A DNA stretch of 64,000 bases, taken from positions 1 through 64,000 of the forward strand of contig JABABU010000036.1 in assembly GCA_014238065.1 (NCBI GenBank), in the 5' to 3' direction. The first letter of the stretch is position 1; the number at the start of each line of letters is the position of its first letter. Positions 27,403 through 36,523 of this stretch are shown piece by piece. Below the pieces are notes generated by a model. The model saw nothing but the letters and a program-made list of their open reading frames with translations. It did not search any database and was not told the DNA's origin. The DNA is from Actinomycetota bacterium. GTDB lineage: Bacteria > Actinomycetota > Acidimicrobiia > Acidimicrobiales > Poriferisodalaceae. The translations under genes and the position numbers were made by a program.

Positions 27403-27819
27403 CTAGCGCCGCTGGTCCAACATGACCTCGGCCATGACCATTGCGGTCGTGAGCGGTGTGCGACGCGTCCTCCATGCCGGGTACTCGGTCCTGTCGGTTA
27501 CGTTGGCGGTGAAGCTCAGCTTCGACACGCCAGAGATCCCGGTGACGGTGACGAGGATCGGAACGGGCTCGTTGCCCGACACCACCGCGGGAAGCTCGAT
27601 GTCCACGTGCGACGCAACAGTCGAGCCGGAGCCGTCAAGAACGACGATCTCGTGAAGCTCGCATGTCGTGACGTGTCGCCGGATGCCGCCAACCACGCCC
27701 GCTCTGTCGAATCTGGGGACCACGTAAACACCGAGGGCGAAGAGCCTGACGTCACAGGACGAATCAGTCGGCGAAGGGTCGACCCGAGCGACATGTGCTG
27801 CGAGCCGAACACGATTCAC
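27403..27819 (-). CDS. Hypothetical protein (138 aa)
   Basis: A GTG at 27819 (VNRVRLAAHVARVD) begins an open frame of 138 codons directly downstream of the hemolysin III gene. Its composition is protein-like, unlike the Cys- and Arg-rich continuation upstream of the GTG. ELPAVVSGNEPVPILVTVTG and KLSFTANVTDRTE suggest a beta-rich domain; no family was recognised and there is no signal peptide. It converges with the P450 gene. The 22-nt gap to the hemolysin gene suggests co-transcription. Confidence 0.55.
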   Translation of the reverse strand: MNRVRLAAHVARVDPSPTDSSCDVRLFALGVYVVPRFDRAGVVGGIRRHVTTCELHEIVVLDGSGSTVASHVDIELPAVVSGNEPVPILVTVTGISGVSKLSFTANVTDRTEYPAWRTRRTPLTTAMVMAEVMLDQRR

Positions 27820-27841
27820 TTCCGGCGCAACTCGATTGCGG

Positions 27842-28513
27842 TCACAGGACGTATGACGTGATGGCGACGTAGTGGATGATGGAACCGACGAACACCAGGA
27901 GGTGCCACACCTCGTGATACCCGAATGTGTCCGGCCAGGGGTCCGGCATCCGGAGCGCGAGCAGGAACGACCCGCCGCAGAACAGCACCCCACCGGTCAG
28001 AATCAGGATCACGAACGTGGGCGAGATGTCGCTCCACATCGCAGGCAGTGCCAGAAACGCAATCGACCCGATTCCGATGTAGGTACCGGTGATGACCCCA
28101 TATGGCGGGTTCCATGGCAGCCACAGCCCCGCGATGAGGATCAACGAGATCGCCCAGACTCCGATCAGAATGGTGATGCCGAATCGTCCCCCGACACCGA
28201 TCCACACCACCGGAGTGAAGCTGCAGGCAATCATCACGTAGATGCCGGTCTTGTCCAGCTGCAACATCGATTGCATTTTCTCCGGCCCCCACTCGACACG
28301 GTGGAACAGAGCACTGACGCCGAACATCGTGCACACGCCGATGGCATAGATCGCGGCGGCGAGACTCTCAGCAACGCCTGACCTGGTGATTACGATCACG
28401 ACACCGACGATCACCGCACCGAAGAACGACCACAGATGCAGCACTCCTCGAAATCGCGGGCGCGGAAGTGCGGTCGTCCCATAGCCCTGATCTGGCAACC
28501 CCGCTGTGCGCAC
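27842..28513 (-). CDS. Hemolysin III / PAQR family membrane protein
   Basis: 223 residues from a GTG. Seven hydrophobic segments are expected for the HlyIII/YqfA family; the ones visible include LWSFFGAVIVGVVIVI, LAAAIYAIGVCTMFGVSALFHR (with SALFHR), and the C-terminal YHEVWHLLVFVGSIIHYVAI, carrying the conserved His residues (HEVWHLLV) that bind zinc in PAQR proteins. In bacteria these proteins affect membrane fluidity rather than act as toxins. TATCTT lies 8 nt before the start. Confidence 0.9.
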   Translation of the reverse strand: MRTAGLPDQGYGTTALPRPRFRGVLHLWSFFGAVIVGVVIVITRSGVAESLAAAIYAIGVCTMFGVSALFHRVEWGPEKMQSMLQLDKTGIYVMIACSFTPVVWIGVGGRFGITILIGVWAISLILIAGLWLPWNPPYGVITGTYIGIGSIAFLALPAMWSDISPTFVILILTGGVLFCGGSFLLALRMPDPWPDTFGYHEVWHLLVFVGSIIHYVAITSYVL

Positions 28514-28521
28514 GGAGCCAG

Positions 28522-28527
28522 AAGATA
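28522..28527 (-). promoter_or_regulatory. Candidate -10 hexamer TATCTT (hemolysin III gene)
   Basis: TANNNT match 8 nt before the GTG at 28513. Confidence 0.4.
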
Positions 28528-28599
28528 CAGGGCAAAGTTCGATTCAGATAGCCCGACGCCAGATGACAACTGTGCGGCTGACGCCGAACGACAAGATTG

Positions 28600-29442
28600 T
28601 CAGGGTGCTACACAGTGATTCGTCATCGTTCCGATTCCCTCGAACGTGCTGACCACGACGTCACCCTCTCCGAGGAACTGACGCTTTGGCGCGCCGACGC
28701 CGGCAGGAGTGCCCGTGAAGATCACGTCGCCGACGTTGAGCGTGCAGATGCCGGACAGGTATTCGATGATCGTCGGCACGTCGAAGATGAGGTCGCTGGT
28801 GCGAGAGGACTGACGAGGATCGCCCGAGACACCACAGCTGAGTCCGATGTCGTCAGGGTTCTCGAAGCTGTCGACCGACACCAACAACGGTCCGATCGGG
28901 CCGTACGTGTCGAAGCTCTTGCCGAGCGCGAACTGTGGAGGAGTGGCATGGAACTGCACCCTGCGGTCAGAGACATCCTGGCCACCGGTGACACCGGCGA
29001 CGTGGCTCCAGGAATCTGCCTGTGAGATGTCGCGACCGGCGGTGCCGATGATCACCACGACTTCAACCTCGTAGTCGACGGCGGTACCTCGCAGAACGAT
29101 GTCATCGTTCGGACCAGAAATACACGAAGGAAACTTCGCGAACGTCGGCGGGTACTCCGGGATCTCCATGTTCGACTCTTCGGCATGAGCGCGATAGTTG
29201 AGCCCGATTCCGAACGCCTTCGAAGGGGCCGGCGATGGGGGCCCGAGATCGGCTCCTTCGAGCGAACCATCAGCAAGAGCGGCATCGAGGTTCTCGTTGA
29301 GCGCATGGAGCTCGCCGTGGCGCTCGATGGCTTCGGTCATGTCACCGCTGAAGGCGCCACCGCTGAGCCTGGAGAGGTCGTGGTAAGCGCCGTCAGCGAC
29401 CAACACGGCCCGACCGGCGATGTTTGCCAATTGGAAAGCCAT
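28600..29442 (-). CDS. Fumarylacetoacetate hydrolase family protein
   Basis: The ATG at 29442 (MAFQLANIAGRAV) is preceded by AGGAGTCGGAG. 280 residues. Metal-binding and catalytic motifs of the FAH superfamily are visible: GIGLNYRAHAEESN, FAKFPSCISGPND, VDYEVEVVVIIG, GVTGGQDVSDRR, and the C-terminal GDVIFTGTPAGVG. This fits the DUF2437-less FAH hydrolases that cleave acylpyruvates or decarboxylate 2-oxo acids in aromatic degradation; the exact reaction is unknown. It faces the MFS gene divergently. Confidence 0.9.
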   Translation of the reverse strand: MAFQLANIAGRAVLVADGAYHDLSRLSGGAFSGDMTEAIERHGELHALNENLDAALADGSLEGADLGPPSPAPSKAFGIGLNYRAHAEESNMEIPEYPPTFAKFPSCISGPNDDIVLRGTAVDYEVEVVVIIGTAGRDISQADSWSHVAGVTGGQDVSDRRVQFHATPPQFALGKSFDTYGPIGPLLVSVDSFENPDDIGLSCGVSGDPRQSSRTSDLIFDVPTIIEYLSGICTLNVGDVIFTGTPAGVGAPKRQFLGEGDVVVSTFEGIGTMTNHCVAP

Positions 29443-29703
29443 CTCCGACTCCTGTCGTTCGTGGGACGACAGCCACCGTAGCGAGCAAGTCGATCGCCGA
29501 TGCAGCACAGCAACACCTCTCGTGCGATCGGAACCGTGGTAACGGAAGCAAACCACGTGATCGGGGCGATGCCGATAAACACGTCAGGACTGTTCGGTCC
29601 GAACTTCACCAGGGCGACCCTGTCAGCGCAGGAGTTCATCAATTCCTGGCCAGCGACCTACGGTTGCTGCTCGATGCCACCGGTCCACCAAGAGAAGACA
29701 TCC

Positions 29704-30924
29704 ATGGATTCCTCGCGTTGGCTCGTCCTTCTCGGCGTGTTCGGCGTCTATGCCTCTTTCGGCGTGCTCACCACATCGACTGCGGCGTTGGTTCCCTCGA
29801 TCAGGACCGACCTCGACCTCTCCCGGGGCCAGATGGGACTGGCCCTCGGCGCATGGCAACTTGGCTTCATCGTCGCAGCGATTCAGGCCGGTCGCCTGAT
29901 CGACCGCATTGGTTTGCGCCGAGCCCTTTGCGTCTCGAGTGCAGTAATGGTCGGTTCAGTCGTCCTGCGCGCCGCCGCACAGGACTTCGCCACACTGTTC
30001 ATCTCAGTCGGCCTGCTCGGTTTCGGAGCACCACTCGTCGCCATCGGCGCTCCGAAAACAGTGTCGATGCTGTTCGAAGGCGCCGAACGCAGAAGAGCGG
30101 TCGGGCTGTATCAGATGGCTCCGGCCGTCGGCGGAGCCGTTGCCCTGTCCACTGCGAACGGCCCCGTCAGTGCGCTGTTGGCTGGTTCGTGGCGATCGAT
30201 ATCTCTGTTCTACGCAATCGTTGGTGCCGTCGCGGCCCTCGGTTGGTGGCTGTCGTCAGATGGACTCGAAGCCGTCGACGAAGAGGAACCCGACCGCCAG
30301 CATCCAGGTGAACTGCTCAAATTGCCCATCGTCAGGGTCTGCCTCCTTCTCGCCACCGTCGGATTCATGTTCTCCCACGGCATCGGGCAGTGGCTTGTCG
30401 ACCTCCTCGCCGACGAGGGAAGGACGGCCTCGACCGCTGGATACCTCGCCGCCATCGGCAGCCTCTTTGGCATCGTGATCACTGGAGTCGTTCCCCCTCT
30501 CGCGACGCCGCGACGACGCGTCGGCGTGCTCGCAGCGGCGTTGCTCATCGGGGCGTTCGGAACGGCCTCGCTGACGATCGACGGCGCCGAAGTGATCGTT
30601 GCAATCGCTGCGAGCTCAGGAGCACGAGTGGTCATCATGCCCATCGCGATGCTGATGCTGATGGATCACAGCGACGTGGGCCCTAAGAACATGGCTGTTG
30701 CCGCAGGCCTCTTCCTCACGGCGGCTCAGATCGGGGGCTTCATCGGACCGTACATCACCGGTTCACTTGCTGACTCGAGCGGCAGTTTCGACCGACCAAT
30801 GACGCTGTGGGCCGCGGTCATGGCTGGTGTAGCTGTGTTCGTGCTCCTTGTGCTGCCTCGCGTCACACGGACAGATCCAAGCAGCAAAGCCACACGGCGC
30901 GAAGCACTCAGGAGAACACAATGA
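29704..30924 (+). CDS. Major facilitator superfamily transporter
   Basis: The ATG at 29704 (MDSSRWLVLLG) has AGAGAAG upstream; the open frame before it is not hydrophobic. 406 residues, with about twelve hydrophobic segments. The loop 2-3 motif of MFS proteins appears as GRLIDRIGLRRAL. The gene overlaps the following luciferase-like gene by ATGA, so the transported compound may be related to that enzyme's substrate. Direction and substrate cannot be determined. Confidence 0.85.
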   Translation: MDSSRWLVLLGVFGVYASFGVLTTSTAALVPSIRTDLDLSRGQMGLALGAWQLGFIVAAIQAGRLIDRIGLRRALCVSSAVMVGSVVLRAAAQDFATLFISVGLLGFGAPLVAIGAPKTVSMLFEGAERRRAVGLYQMAPAVGGAVALSTANGPVSALLAGSWRSISLFYAIVGAVAALGWWLSSDGLEAVDEEEPDRQHPGELLKLPIVRVCLLLATVGFMFSHGIGQWLVDLLADEGRTASTAGYLAAIGSLFGIVITGVVPPLATPRRRVGVLAAALLIGAFGTASLTIDGAEVIVAIAASSGARVVIMPIAMLMLMDHSDVGPKNMAVAAGLFLTAAQIGGFIGPYITGSLADSSGSFDRPMTLWAAVMAGVAVFVLLVLPRVTRTDPSSKATRREALRRTQ

Positions 30925-32162
30925 AGTTCGGCATTTTTTATGAGCACCAGCTCCCGAAGCCATGGGACGAAGGAGCAGAAGAAAAGTTGTTCCATGAGGC
31001 TCTCGACCAGGTTGCACTCGCCGACCGGCTCGGCTTCAACAACGTGTGGGCCGTCGAGCATCACTTCCTCGAGGAGTATTCGCACTGCTCGTCGCCCGAG
31101 GTCTTTCTCGCAGCGTGTGCTGCCAGAACCGAGAACATCAGAATCGGCCACGGCATCCGCCAGACGCCGCCGTCGTACAACCACCCAGCCCGGACCGCAG
31201 AAGGTATCGCTTCGTTGGACCTCATCTCGCGCGGTCGTGTCGAGTTCGGCATCGGTGAAGGCGCAACCCGGCTCGAGCTCGGTGGATTTCAGATTCCGGC
31301 GAAGGACAAGCGGGCGATGAGTCTCGAGGCCGGCGAGCAGGTCGCCAACATGCTCGCCATGGAGCCGTACCCCGGCTTCCAGGGCGAGTTCTTCTCGATG
31401 CCGTGCCGCAACATTGTTCCCAAACCCTCGCAGAAACCGCACCCGCCGATGTGGATCGCATGCACCAACCGCGGCACCATCGAAGTCGCTGCTCGCAACG
31501 GCATCGGAGCACTCGCGTTCTCCTTCGTCGATCCTGCGGAGGCAGAGCACTGGGTCAACATCTACTACGACCTGATCGACAGCGACGAGTGCATCCCACT
31601 CGGTCACACCGTGAACCCCAATGTCGCGCTCGTCACCAGCTTCTCGATACACGAAAACCGGGCCGAGGCCATCAGGCGCGGTCACGACGGATTTCACTTC
31701 TTCCGTTACGCGCTCGGAGCGTTGGTCGCGAGCGACACGGTGCCAGGGCGTACCGCCCTGTGGGATGAGTACGTCGCAATCCGTGGCGACGCAGTCGAAC
31801 GCTCTGTCGAGTCAGCTGAGGCGGCCGGGGACGACTACAGCGGCGGTATCGGCACACCCGACGACGTCCGGAAGCACCTTCGTGAACTCGAAGCCGCTGG
31901 CGTCGACCAGGTGATCCTTTTGCAACAGGGCGGCAAGAACAAGCACGAGCACATCTGCGAATCTCTGGAACTGTTCGCAGACGAGGTGATGCCGGAATTC
32001 GCCGAACGCGATGTGGAGAAAGAGGCGGAAAAGGCCCAGCGTCTGGCTCCCGCCGTAGAGAGGGCACTCGCCAGGAAGCAGTGGATGGAACCCTTGGACG
32101 ATGAGGACATCCCCGTGGTGAAGGCTTCGGTGTCAGCCCCTCAGGTGGCAGGAACTCCTTGA
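30921..32162 (+). CDS. LLM-class (luciferase-like) flavin/F420-dependent oxidoreductase
   Basis: The ATG at 30921 overlaps the MFS stop by 4 nt and is preceded by AGGAGA. 413 residues. MKFGIFYEHQLPKPWDEGAE, LADRLGFNNVWAVEHHFLEEYSH, RIGHGIRQTPPSYNHPARTAE and RVEFGIGEG are standard LLM motifs of the TIM-barrel bacterial luciferase-like fold. Members are FMN- or F420-dependent monooxygenases or reductases. The C-terminal segment beyond residue 330 is charged (KEAEKAQRLAP). Co-transcription with the MFS gene suggests uptake and oxidation of one compound. Confidence 0.9.
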   Translation: MKFGIFYEHQLPKPWDEGAEEKLFHEALDQVALADRLGFNNVWAVEHHFLEEYSHCSSPEVFLAACAARTENIRIGHGIRQTPPSYNHPARTAEGIASLDLISRGRVEFGIGEGATRLELGGFQIPAKDKRAMSLEAGEQVANMLAMEPYPGFQGEFFSMPCRNIVPKPSQKPHPPMWIACTNRGTIEVAARNGIGALAFSFVDPAEAEHWVNIYYDLIDSDECIPLGHTVNPNVALVTSFSIHENRAEAIRRGHDGFHFFRYALGALVASDTVPGRTALWDEYVAIRGDAVERSVESAEAAGDDYSGGIGTPDDVRKHLRELEAAGVDQVILLQQGGKNKHEHICESLELFADEVMPEFAERDVEKEAEKAQRLAPAVERALARKQWMEPLDDEDIPVVKASVSAPQVAGTP

Positions 32163-32190
32163 CGCGTGCTCCACGGCACCCAAACGTTGA

Positions 32191-32577
32191 TCAGCCGCGG
32201 CGGAGGCGATCCATCTGCCGGCGCTCGCGTTTCGTCGGGCGTCCGGCACCCCTGTCCCTGACCCCGGCTACCGGCTCGAACCGCTCGGCTGAGGTCCTGG
32301 AACGAAGCGGCGGCGGGTCGAGGTCGGTCATGTACTGCTCGACAAGACCTGCGCCGACTCGTTTCGTCAGGACAGCTTCCACACGGAGATGCCGACGGAT
32401 GTCGCCCCGCTTCACGAACACTTCATCGCCACGGCCGACCTTGGTTGCCGGCTTCGCGCTCGACTCTCCTACCCTGACCTTTCCGGTCGCACAGGCGTCC
32501 TTCGCTGCCGATCGCGTCCTGAAGATCCTCACTGCCCACAGCCAGGCATCGACCCTGACCCGCTGTTCGTCGACCAT
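32191..32577 (-). CDS. S4-domain RNA-binding protein, Hsp15-like
   Basis: 128 residues. VDAWLWAVRIFRTRSAAKDACATGKVRV is the S4 RNA-binding domain start (residues 10-37), followed by KVGRGDEVFVKRG. The Arg/Lys-rich C-terminus (GRPTKRERRQMDRLRRG) is typical of the heat-shock protein Hsp15 family, which rescues stalled 50S-nascent chain complexes. TAGCCT lies 6 nt before the ATG. Confidence 0.9.
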   Translation of the reverse strand: MVDEQRVRVDAWLWAVRIFRTRSAAKDACATGKVRVGESSAKPATKVGRGDEVFVKRGDIRRHLRVEAVLTKRVGAGLVEQYMTDLDPPPLRSRTSAERFEPVAGVRDRGAGRPTKRERRQMDRLRRG

Positions 32578-32583
32578 GGACCA

Positions 32584-32589
32584 AGGCTA
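32584..32589 (-). promoter_or_regulatory. Candidate -10 hexamer TAGCCT (Hsp15-like gene)
   Basis: TANNNT match 6 nt before the ATG at 32577. Confidence 0.45.
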
Positions 32590-32694
32590 GGTCGGTGAAG
32601 TTGGGGCAAGAGCCGTCGACGGGGATGACATCACGGACATCACCGGATGAACCATGATGTACCGCCGCGTGGCGGGTTGCAGAAGGCGGTCATC

Positions 32695-33654
32695 ATGACG
32701 GCAGCGCTCACAAAACGGTTCCTGACCCGCTGCATCGCGGTTGTTTCGACCTTTGCGACAATGGTTGCGCTCATCGTGTGGTTCACCGCCGATCCCGTAT
32801 CTGCCGAAGACGCGTCCGGCAGCGTCGGACTCTCGGTGGTCTCTGCATTGATACTCGGCCTCGTGGAGGGCCTCACCGAGTACCTCCCTATCAGTTCGAC
32901 CGGCCACTTGCTCGTCACCGAAGAACTCCTCGACCTCGGGGGAACACCCGAGGCCGACCTTGCGCTCGACACCTACGCCATCTGCATTCAAGCCGGCGCC
33001 ATCGCAGCGGTTCTCGTTCTCTATCGCAGTCGCGTCGGCCAAATGGCCGACGGCATCAGGGGCCGCGACGAAGAAGGTCGACAGCTTGTCATCGCGATTC
33101 TGACTGCGTTCGTGCCGACCGTCATCATCGCCCTGGCCCTTCAGAGCGTCGTTCGCGACGCACTCTTCGGCCCGGGACCCATCGCCGCGGCATGGATCAT
33201 CGGTGGCTTGGCGATCCTTGCAGTGCCCCGTCTTCTCCGAGACCGACTGAAGAGCGGGGAACTTTCTGATCTCACCATCGTTCACGCTGCATGGATCGGA
33301 GTTGCTCAGGCAATCGCTCTCTGGCCAGGCGTCAGCCGAAGCCTCGTCACCATCGCTGCTGCGTTGGCTGTCGGGCTCAGCTTGCGCGCTGCGGTCGAGT
33401 TCAGCTTCCTCCTCGGTCTGATCACTTTGGGTGCGGCGACTGCCTACGAGGCGCTCTCGAACGGCTCGAACCTCGTGGACACCTTCGGTCTCATGACACC
33501 TGCGATCGGGCTCATGATGGCATTCCTCAGCGCCGTCGTTGCCGTCAGGTGGATGGTCACTTGGCTCGAAGAGCGATCGTTCGCGGTCTTCGGCTGGTAC
33601 CGAATTGCTGCCGGTGCCGGACTGATCGGACTCATGGCCGCTGGATCGGTCTGA
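32695..33654 (+). CDS. uppP: Undecaprenyl-diphosphatase
   Basis: The ATG at 32695 (MTAALTKRFLTR) has AAGGCGG 5-6 nt upstream; a further ATG at 32647 lacks one. 319 residues. GLVEGLTEYLPISSTGHLL and the C-terminal WPGVSRSLVTIAAAL are the two signature motifs of the BacA/UppP family; about eight hydrophobic segments are present. The enzyme recycles undecaprenyl-PP to the monophosphate carrier for peptidoglycan synthesis. Unlike ordinary UppP, which begins close to the GLVEG motif, this one has about 55 extra residues with a hydrophobic stretch and a possible signal-peptidase site (VSAEDA). Confidence 0.9.
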   Translation: MTAALTKRFLTRCIAVVSTFATMVALIVWFTADPVSAEDASGSVGLSVVSALILGLVEGLTEYLPISSTGHLLVTEELLDLGGTPEADLALDTYAICIQAGAIAAVLVLYRSRVGQMADGIRGRDEEGRQLVIAILTAFVPTVIIALALQSVVRDALFGPGPIAAAWIIGGLAILAVPRLLRDRLKSGELSDLTIVHAAWIGVAQAIALWPGVSRSLVTIAAALAVGLSLRAAVEFSFLLGLITLGAATAYEALSNGSNLVDTFGLMTPAIGLMMAFLSAVVAVRWMVTWLEERSFAVFGWYRIAAGAGLIGLMAAGSV

Positions 33655-33699
33655 CAGACCTCTTCGCGGATTTCTTCACGAATCCTCAGGAACGCTGCC

Positions 33700-33705
33700 T
33701 AGGTT
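33700..33705 (+). promoter_or_regulatory. Candidate -10 hexamer TAGGTT (lipoprotein protease gene)
   Basis: TANNNT match 7 nt before the ATG at 33713. Confidence 0.45.
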
Positions 33706-33712
33706 CGACGGC

Positions 33713-35068
33713 ATGAAGACGGCAACGATCGCCATCGTCATCACCCTCACTGCATCGGCTTGCGGCCTGTCTCTCGAGCGAACCGCTGTCGGCATCGACG
33801 CTGAAGGAGCGCTTCACGAGCCCTCAGCGACCGAGACAGTTGTCCCAACGGCGACCCTAGCCGCGACAGCCACGACCACGACCGCTGTTCCGGCAACGAC
33901 AGAACCCGAACTCCTCGACATCCCAGAGCCGACCACCGAACCGCCGGAAGGCGCATCCGAATGGGCGGACACCGTCGTGTCGATCGAGTCATTCTGGGTC
34001 GAGTCGTTTAAGGCCTTCGCAGGATCTGGCCGATACGCACCACTCGACCGCGACCGCATCGTCGGGCTCAGCGATGACGAAACTGAACTGCCACCATGTG
34101 CCAGAGCGGGTCTCACCGCAAGTGACGTCGAAGACAACGCCTTGGCGGCAAGGTGCCGCGAAGGTCAGCTGGTTCTGTGGGACGAGGACGATTTGTTCGA
34201 AGATCTTCTTCGCAGTTTCGGGGACACCGGGCCAACCATCGTCCTGGCACACGAGTTCGGACATGTCGCCCAATTCCAGGCCGACACGCTGGGCAGCGCG
34301 GCACCGGTCATCGTCGAACAGCAAGCCGACTGCCTGGCGGGGTCGTACGCAGCCTGGGCCGTCGATCGCGGCATCGCTCCCTTTGACAAACCCGCCGCGC
34401 TGGATGCAGCAGTGGGAGCTGCGGTCAGCTTTCGCGACCGACCGGGCCTCAGCCCCAACACCCAACGGGCCCACGGATCGGGGTTCGACAGAGTCAGAGC
34501 GTTCCAGGACGGCTTCGACATGGGCGTCGAGTTCTGTGCCGGCTACACCGACATACCTCCTCCCATCACCGAGATCCCGTTCTCCGCGACCGAGTTCGCC
34601 ACCGGAGGCAACCTCGGTTTCGAGGAGTTGCTGAGCCTGGTGACGCCCTACTTCAATGAGTTCTTCCTCGGCGAGGTCGATGGTTGGGAGCGGTTCGAGC
34701 CAACGACGGTCGCTCTCACCGCATGGAGGGCGGAACACGAACGAGTAGGAGACAATGCGACAGGAACGAGACTCGCGATGCTGTTCGCAGCCGAAGCCCA
34801 GGACATCCTCGGTCTCGAGACCGACACTGTTGACGCATTGCTGCAGCAAGCATGCGTCGCGGGTGGTGCCTTCCAACCGCTGTTCCCCGACGAGGAGAGT
34901 TCGACCGTCGACCTCCGTCTCAGCGCAGGTGACCTCGACGAAGCTGTCATCACCCTGAGCCGACTGGTCGAGAGCTCCATCGACCTCGAGCCAGGCTTTC
35001 TGTTCGAACTCATCGCCGCTCTGCGTATTGGATTCACCGATGGCATCGAGGTCTGCGATCTCTCCTGA
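33713..35068 (+). CDS. Lipoprotein with neutral zinc metallopeptidase-like domain
   Basis: 451 residues. A signal peptide ends in the lipobox TASAC (Cys17), followed by a Thr-rich linker to about residue 65. The motif LAHEFGHVAQFQ supplies the HExxH zinc site at 180-184, and VEQQADCLAGSYAAW (about 200-214) carries the third ligand Glu, as in YpfJ-like neutral zinc metallopeptidases. The C-terminal half is a helical, acidic domain. It should sit on the outer face of the membrane and degrade or process envelope proteins; no substrate is known. TAGGTT lies 7 nt before the ATG. Confidence 0.78.
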   Translation: MKTATIAIVITLTASACGLSLERTAVGIDAEGALHEPSATETVVPTATLAATATTTTAVPATTEPELLDIPEPTTEPPEGASEWADTVVSIESFWVESFKAFAGSGRYAPLDRDRIVGLSDDETELPPCARAGLTASDVEDNALAARCREGQLVLWDEDDLFEDLLRSFGDTGPTIVLAHEFGHVAQFQADTLGSAAPVIVEQQADCLAGSYAAWAVDRGIAPFDKPAALDAAVGAAVSFRDRPGLSPNTQRAHGSGFDRVRAFQDGFDMGVEFCAGYTDIPPPITEIPFSATEFATGGNLGFEELLSLVTPYFNEFFLGEVDGWERFEPTTVALTAWRAEHERVGDNATGTRLAMLFAAEAQDILGLETDTVDALLQQACVAGGAFQPLFPDEESSTVDLRLSAGDLDEAVITLSRLVESSIDLEPGFLFELIAALRIGFTDGIEVCDLS

Positions 35069-35132
35069 CGCAGCCTGGCTCTGTGATCGCCGCCAGTCAG
35101 AACCAGACCATGTCAAGCTGGGGACAGCGCTC

Positions 35133-35420
35133 TCACCCGGGTGCCCGACAATAATCGGAGCTCACACAGAGCCCAACCAGGCGATCGAGTACGACATCGA
35201 CGTCGGACTCGACCAGATCGAGATGGATCCTGTCCTTCACCACTTTCGGCGCTGACACCTCCTGTAGGACGACTTTCGGCCCTGAGAAGCCTTCGGGTGC
35301 GCTGAGCAAGCCGTACTGTTCGAATTTCCCCAACGCCTCATAACCGAGTGCCTCGGCCCAGAACTTCGCCATGGGCACGACGTCATTACAGTCGATCGTG
35401 ATATCGATTCGTCTCAACAT
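35133..35420 (-). CDS. Truncated VOC (glyoxalase-like) protein
   Basis: The ATG at 35420 (MLRRIDITIDCND) gives 95 residues. MAKFWAEALGYEALGKFEQYGL and KVVLQEVSAPKVVKDRIHLDL are the first two thirds of a VOC metalloenzyme or binding fold. The protein stops after DRLVGLCVSSDYCRAPG, without the usual final strand and metal-ligand region (a WTVLADPEGNEF-type end). No remainder is visible downstream. It is probably a C-terminally truncated, non-functional copy, but expression as a shortened protein cannot be excluded. Confidence 0.6.
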   Translation of the reverse strand: MLRRIDITIDCNDVVPMAKFWAEALGYEALGKFEQYGLLSAPEGFSGPKVVLQEVSAPKVVKDRIHLDLVESDVDVVLDRLVGLCVSSDYCRAPG

Positions 35421-35504
35421 CCACCGAATCTGACACTCTGGATCACTGCGGCGGATCACACAGCAACGTCGCTGCACTCACGGACGAACGCGGAGGATCA
35501 CCAG

Positions 35505-36521
35505 ATGTACTGCACCGCCTGCGGCCAGCACAATCACGAAGGCGTCAACTTCTGTGGTGCGTGCGGCAACGCTCTTCCTACCGAGGCAAACGCTGCTCTT
35601 CATGAGCAGCCAGGCAGACCTGACGGCGGCACCACAATGGCCGTGACCCCGACGGTGGCACACGACGAACAAACGGAGGAACACCAGGTTCCGCCAGCTG
35701 CTCCGTCTCGGGCCCATCTCCGTTTCGTTACCGCTGGCGGTGTGATCCTGCTGGTTGCACTCCTGGCAACACTCAGCTTCGTCGTATTGCGCGGCGGCGA
35801 CGGACCTCCGCCGAGCCAAGAGGCGCTCGACGGCCTGGTCGTCGACGTCGTCGAACTCGATGGTCAGGTCGTTCGTCTCCAGGTCCCTGTGGATTTCGCG
35901 GGCAGCGTCGACAACATCGCACTGTACGCCGATGGCGCACTCGTCGACCAGGCCGCGAACCTCGGTGGATCTCTGGTCTGGACCGACCCGCCAGAGGGAC
36001 AGCACGACCTCGTCCTTCGCGCCCAAAAAGGCGACATCGTGCTGATCGGCGCTCCGACGACAGTCATCATCGGTAGCGAAGCCGCGCTCGAGGAAGGATC
36101 GGAGTCCGCCGACACCACTCCAGATGACCCCGATCCCGACGACGCTCATCTCGATGTCGACGCTGTCGACCCGACAACGACGACGTCCACGACCACGCAA
36201 CCCCCACCGAGCGTCGGCCCTTACGTCTCGGTTCTCGCTTCGCTTCCGAAAGACACCGTCACCCTCGACGCAGCGGAGCAGTCCGGCCAGAACCTCACCA
36301 TCACGTTTGGGCTCGAGTTCTACCGCGTGATCGACTCCGACAACTGGGCGTCCTTGCGCGACGGGTTCTGGGTCATCGCGACTTCAAGAAACTTCGAAAC
36401 ACTCGACCTTGCTGCTGCCCATTGTTGGGAACTCGGCGCAACTGACGCCAACACCTGTTTCGGTCGCCCCGTCACGCAGAACCCCGACGACGTCACCGTC
36501 GTGGGCGTGCCGGCACCCTAG
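35505..36521 (+). CDS. Zinc-ribbon membrane protein
   Basis: 338 residues with GGAGG upstream. The N-terminal CxxC-x10-CxxC zinc ribbon uses Cys3, Cys6, Cys17 and Cys20. A disordered linker leads to one transmembrane helix at 74-95 (VTAGGVILLVALLATLSFVVL). The outside part holds a beta-rich stretch (VVDVVELDGQVVRLQV) and a Thr/Pro-rich low-complexity segment near 220 before a C-terminal domain of unknown fold. The zinc ribbon is predicted inside the cell and the rest outside. It is followed after 2 nt by the amidase gene, so a role in envelope maintenance is plausible. Confidence 0.72.
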   Translation: MYCTACGQHNHEGVNFCGACGNALPTEANAALHEQPGRPDGGTTMAVTPTVAHDEQTEEHQVPPAAPSRAHLRFVTAGGVILLVALLATLSFVVLRGGDGPPPSQEALDGLVVDVVELDGQVVRLQVPVDFAGSVDNIALYADGALVDQAANLGGSLVWTDPPEGQHDLVLRAQKGDIVLIGAPTTVIIGSEAALEEGSESADTTPDDPDPDDAHLDVDAVDPTTTTSTTTQPPPSVGPYVSVLASLPKDTVTLDAAEQSGQNLTITFGLEFYRVIDSDNWASLRDGFWVIATSRNFETLDLAAAHCWELGATDANTCFGRPVTQNPDDVTVVGVPAP

Positions 36522-36523
36522 CT

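Noticed and set aside
35133..35160. In-frame TGA ending the truncated VOC protein as another Sec codon
   Set aside because: The position is not a redox Cys in the family and no homology continues after it.
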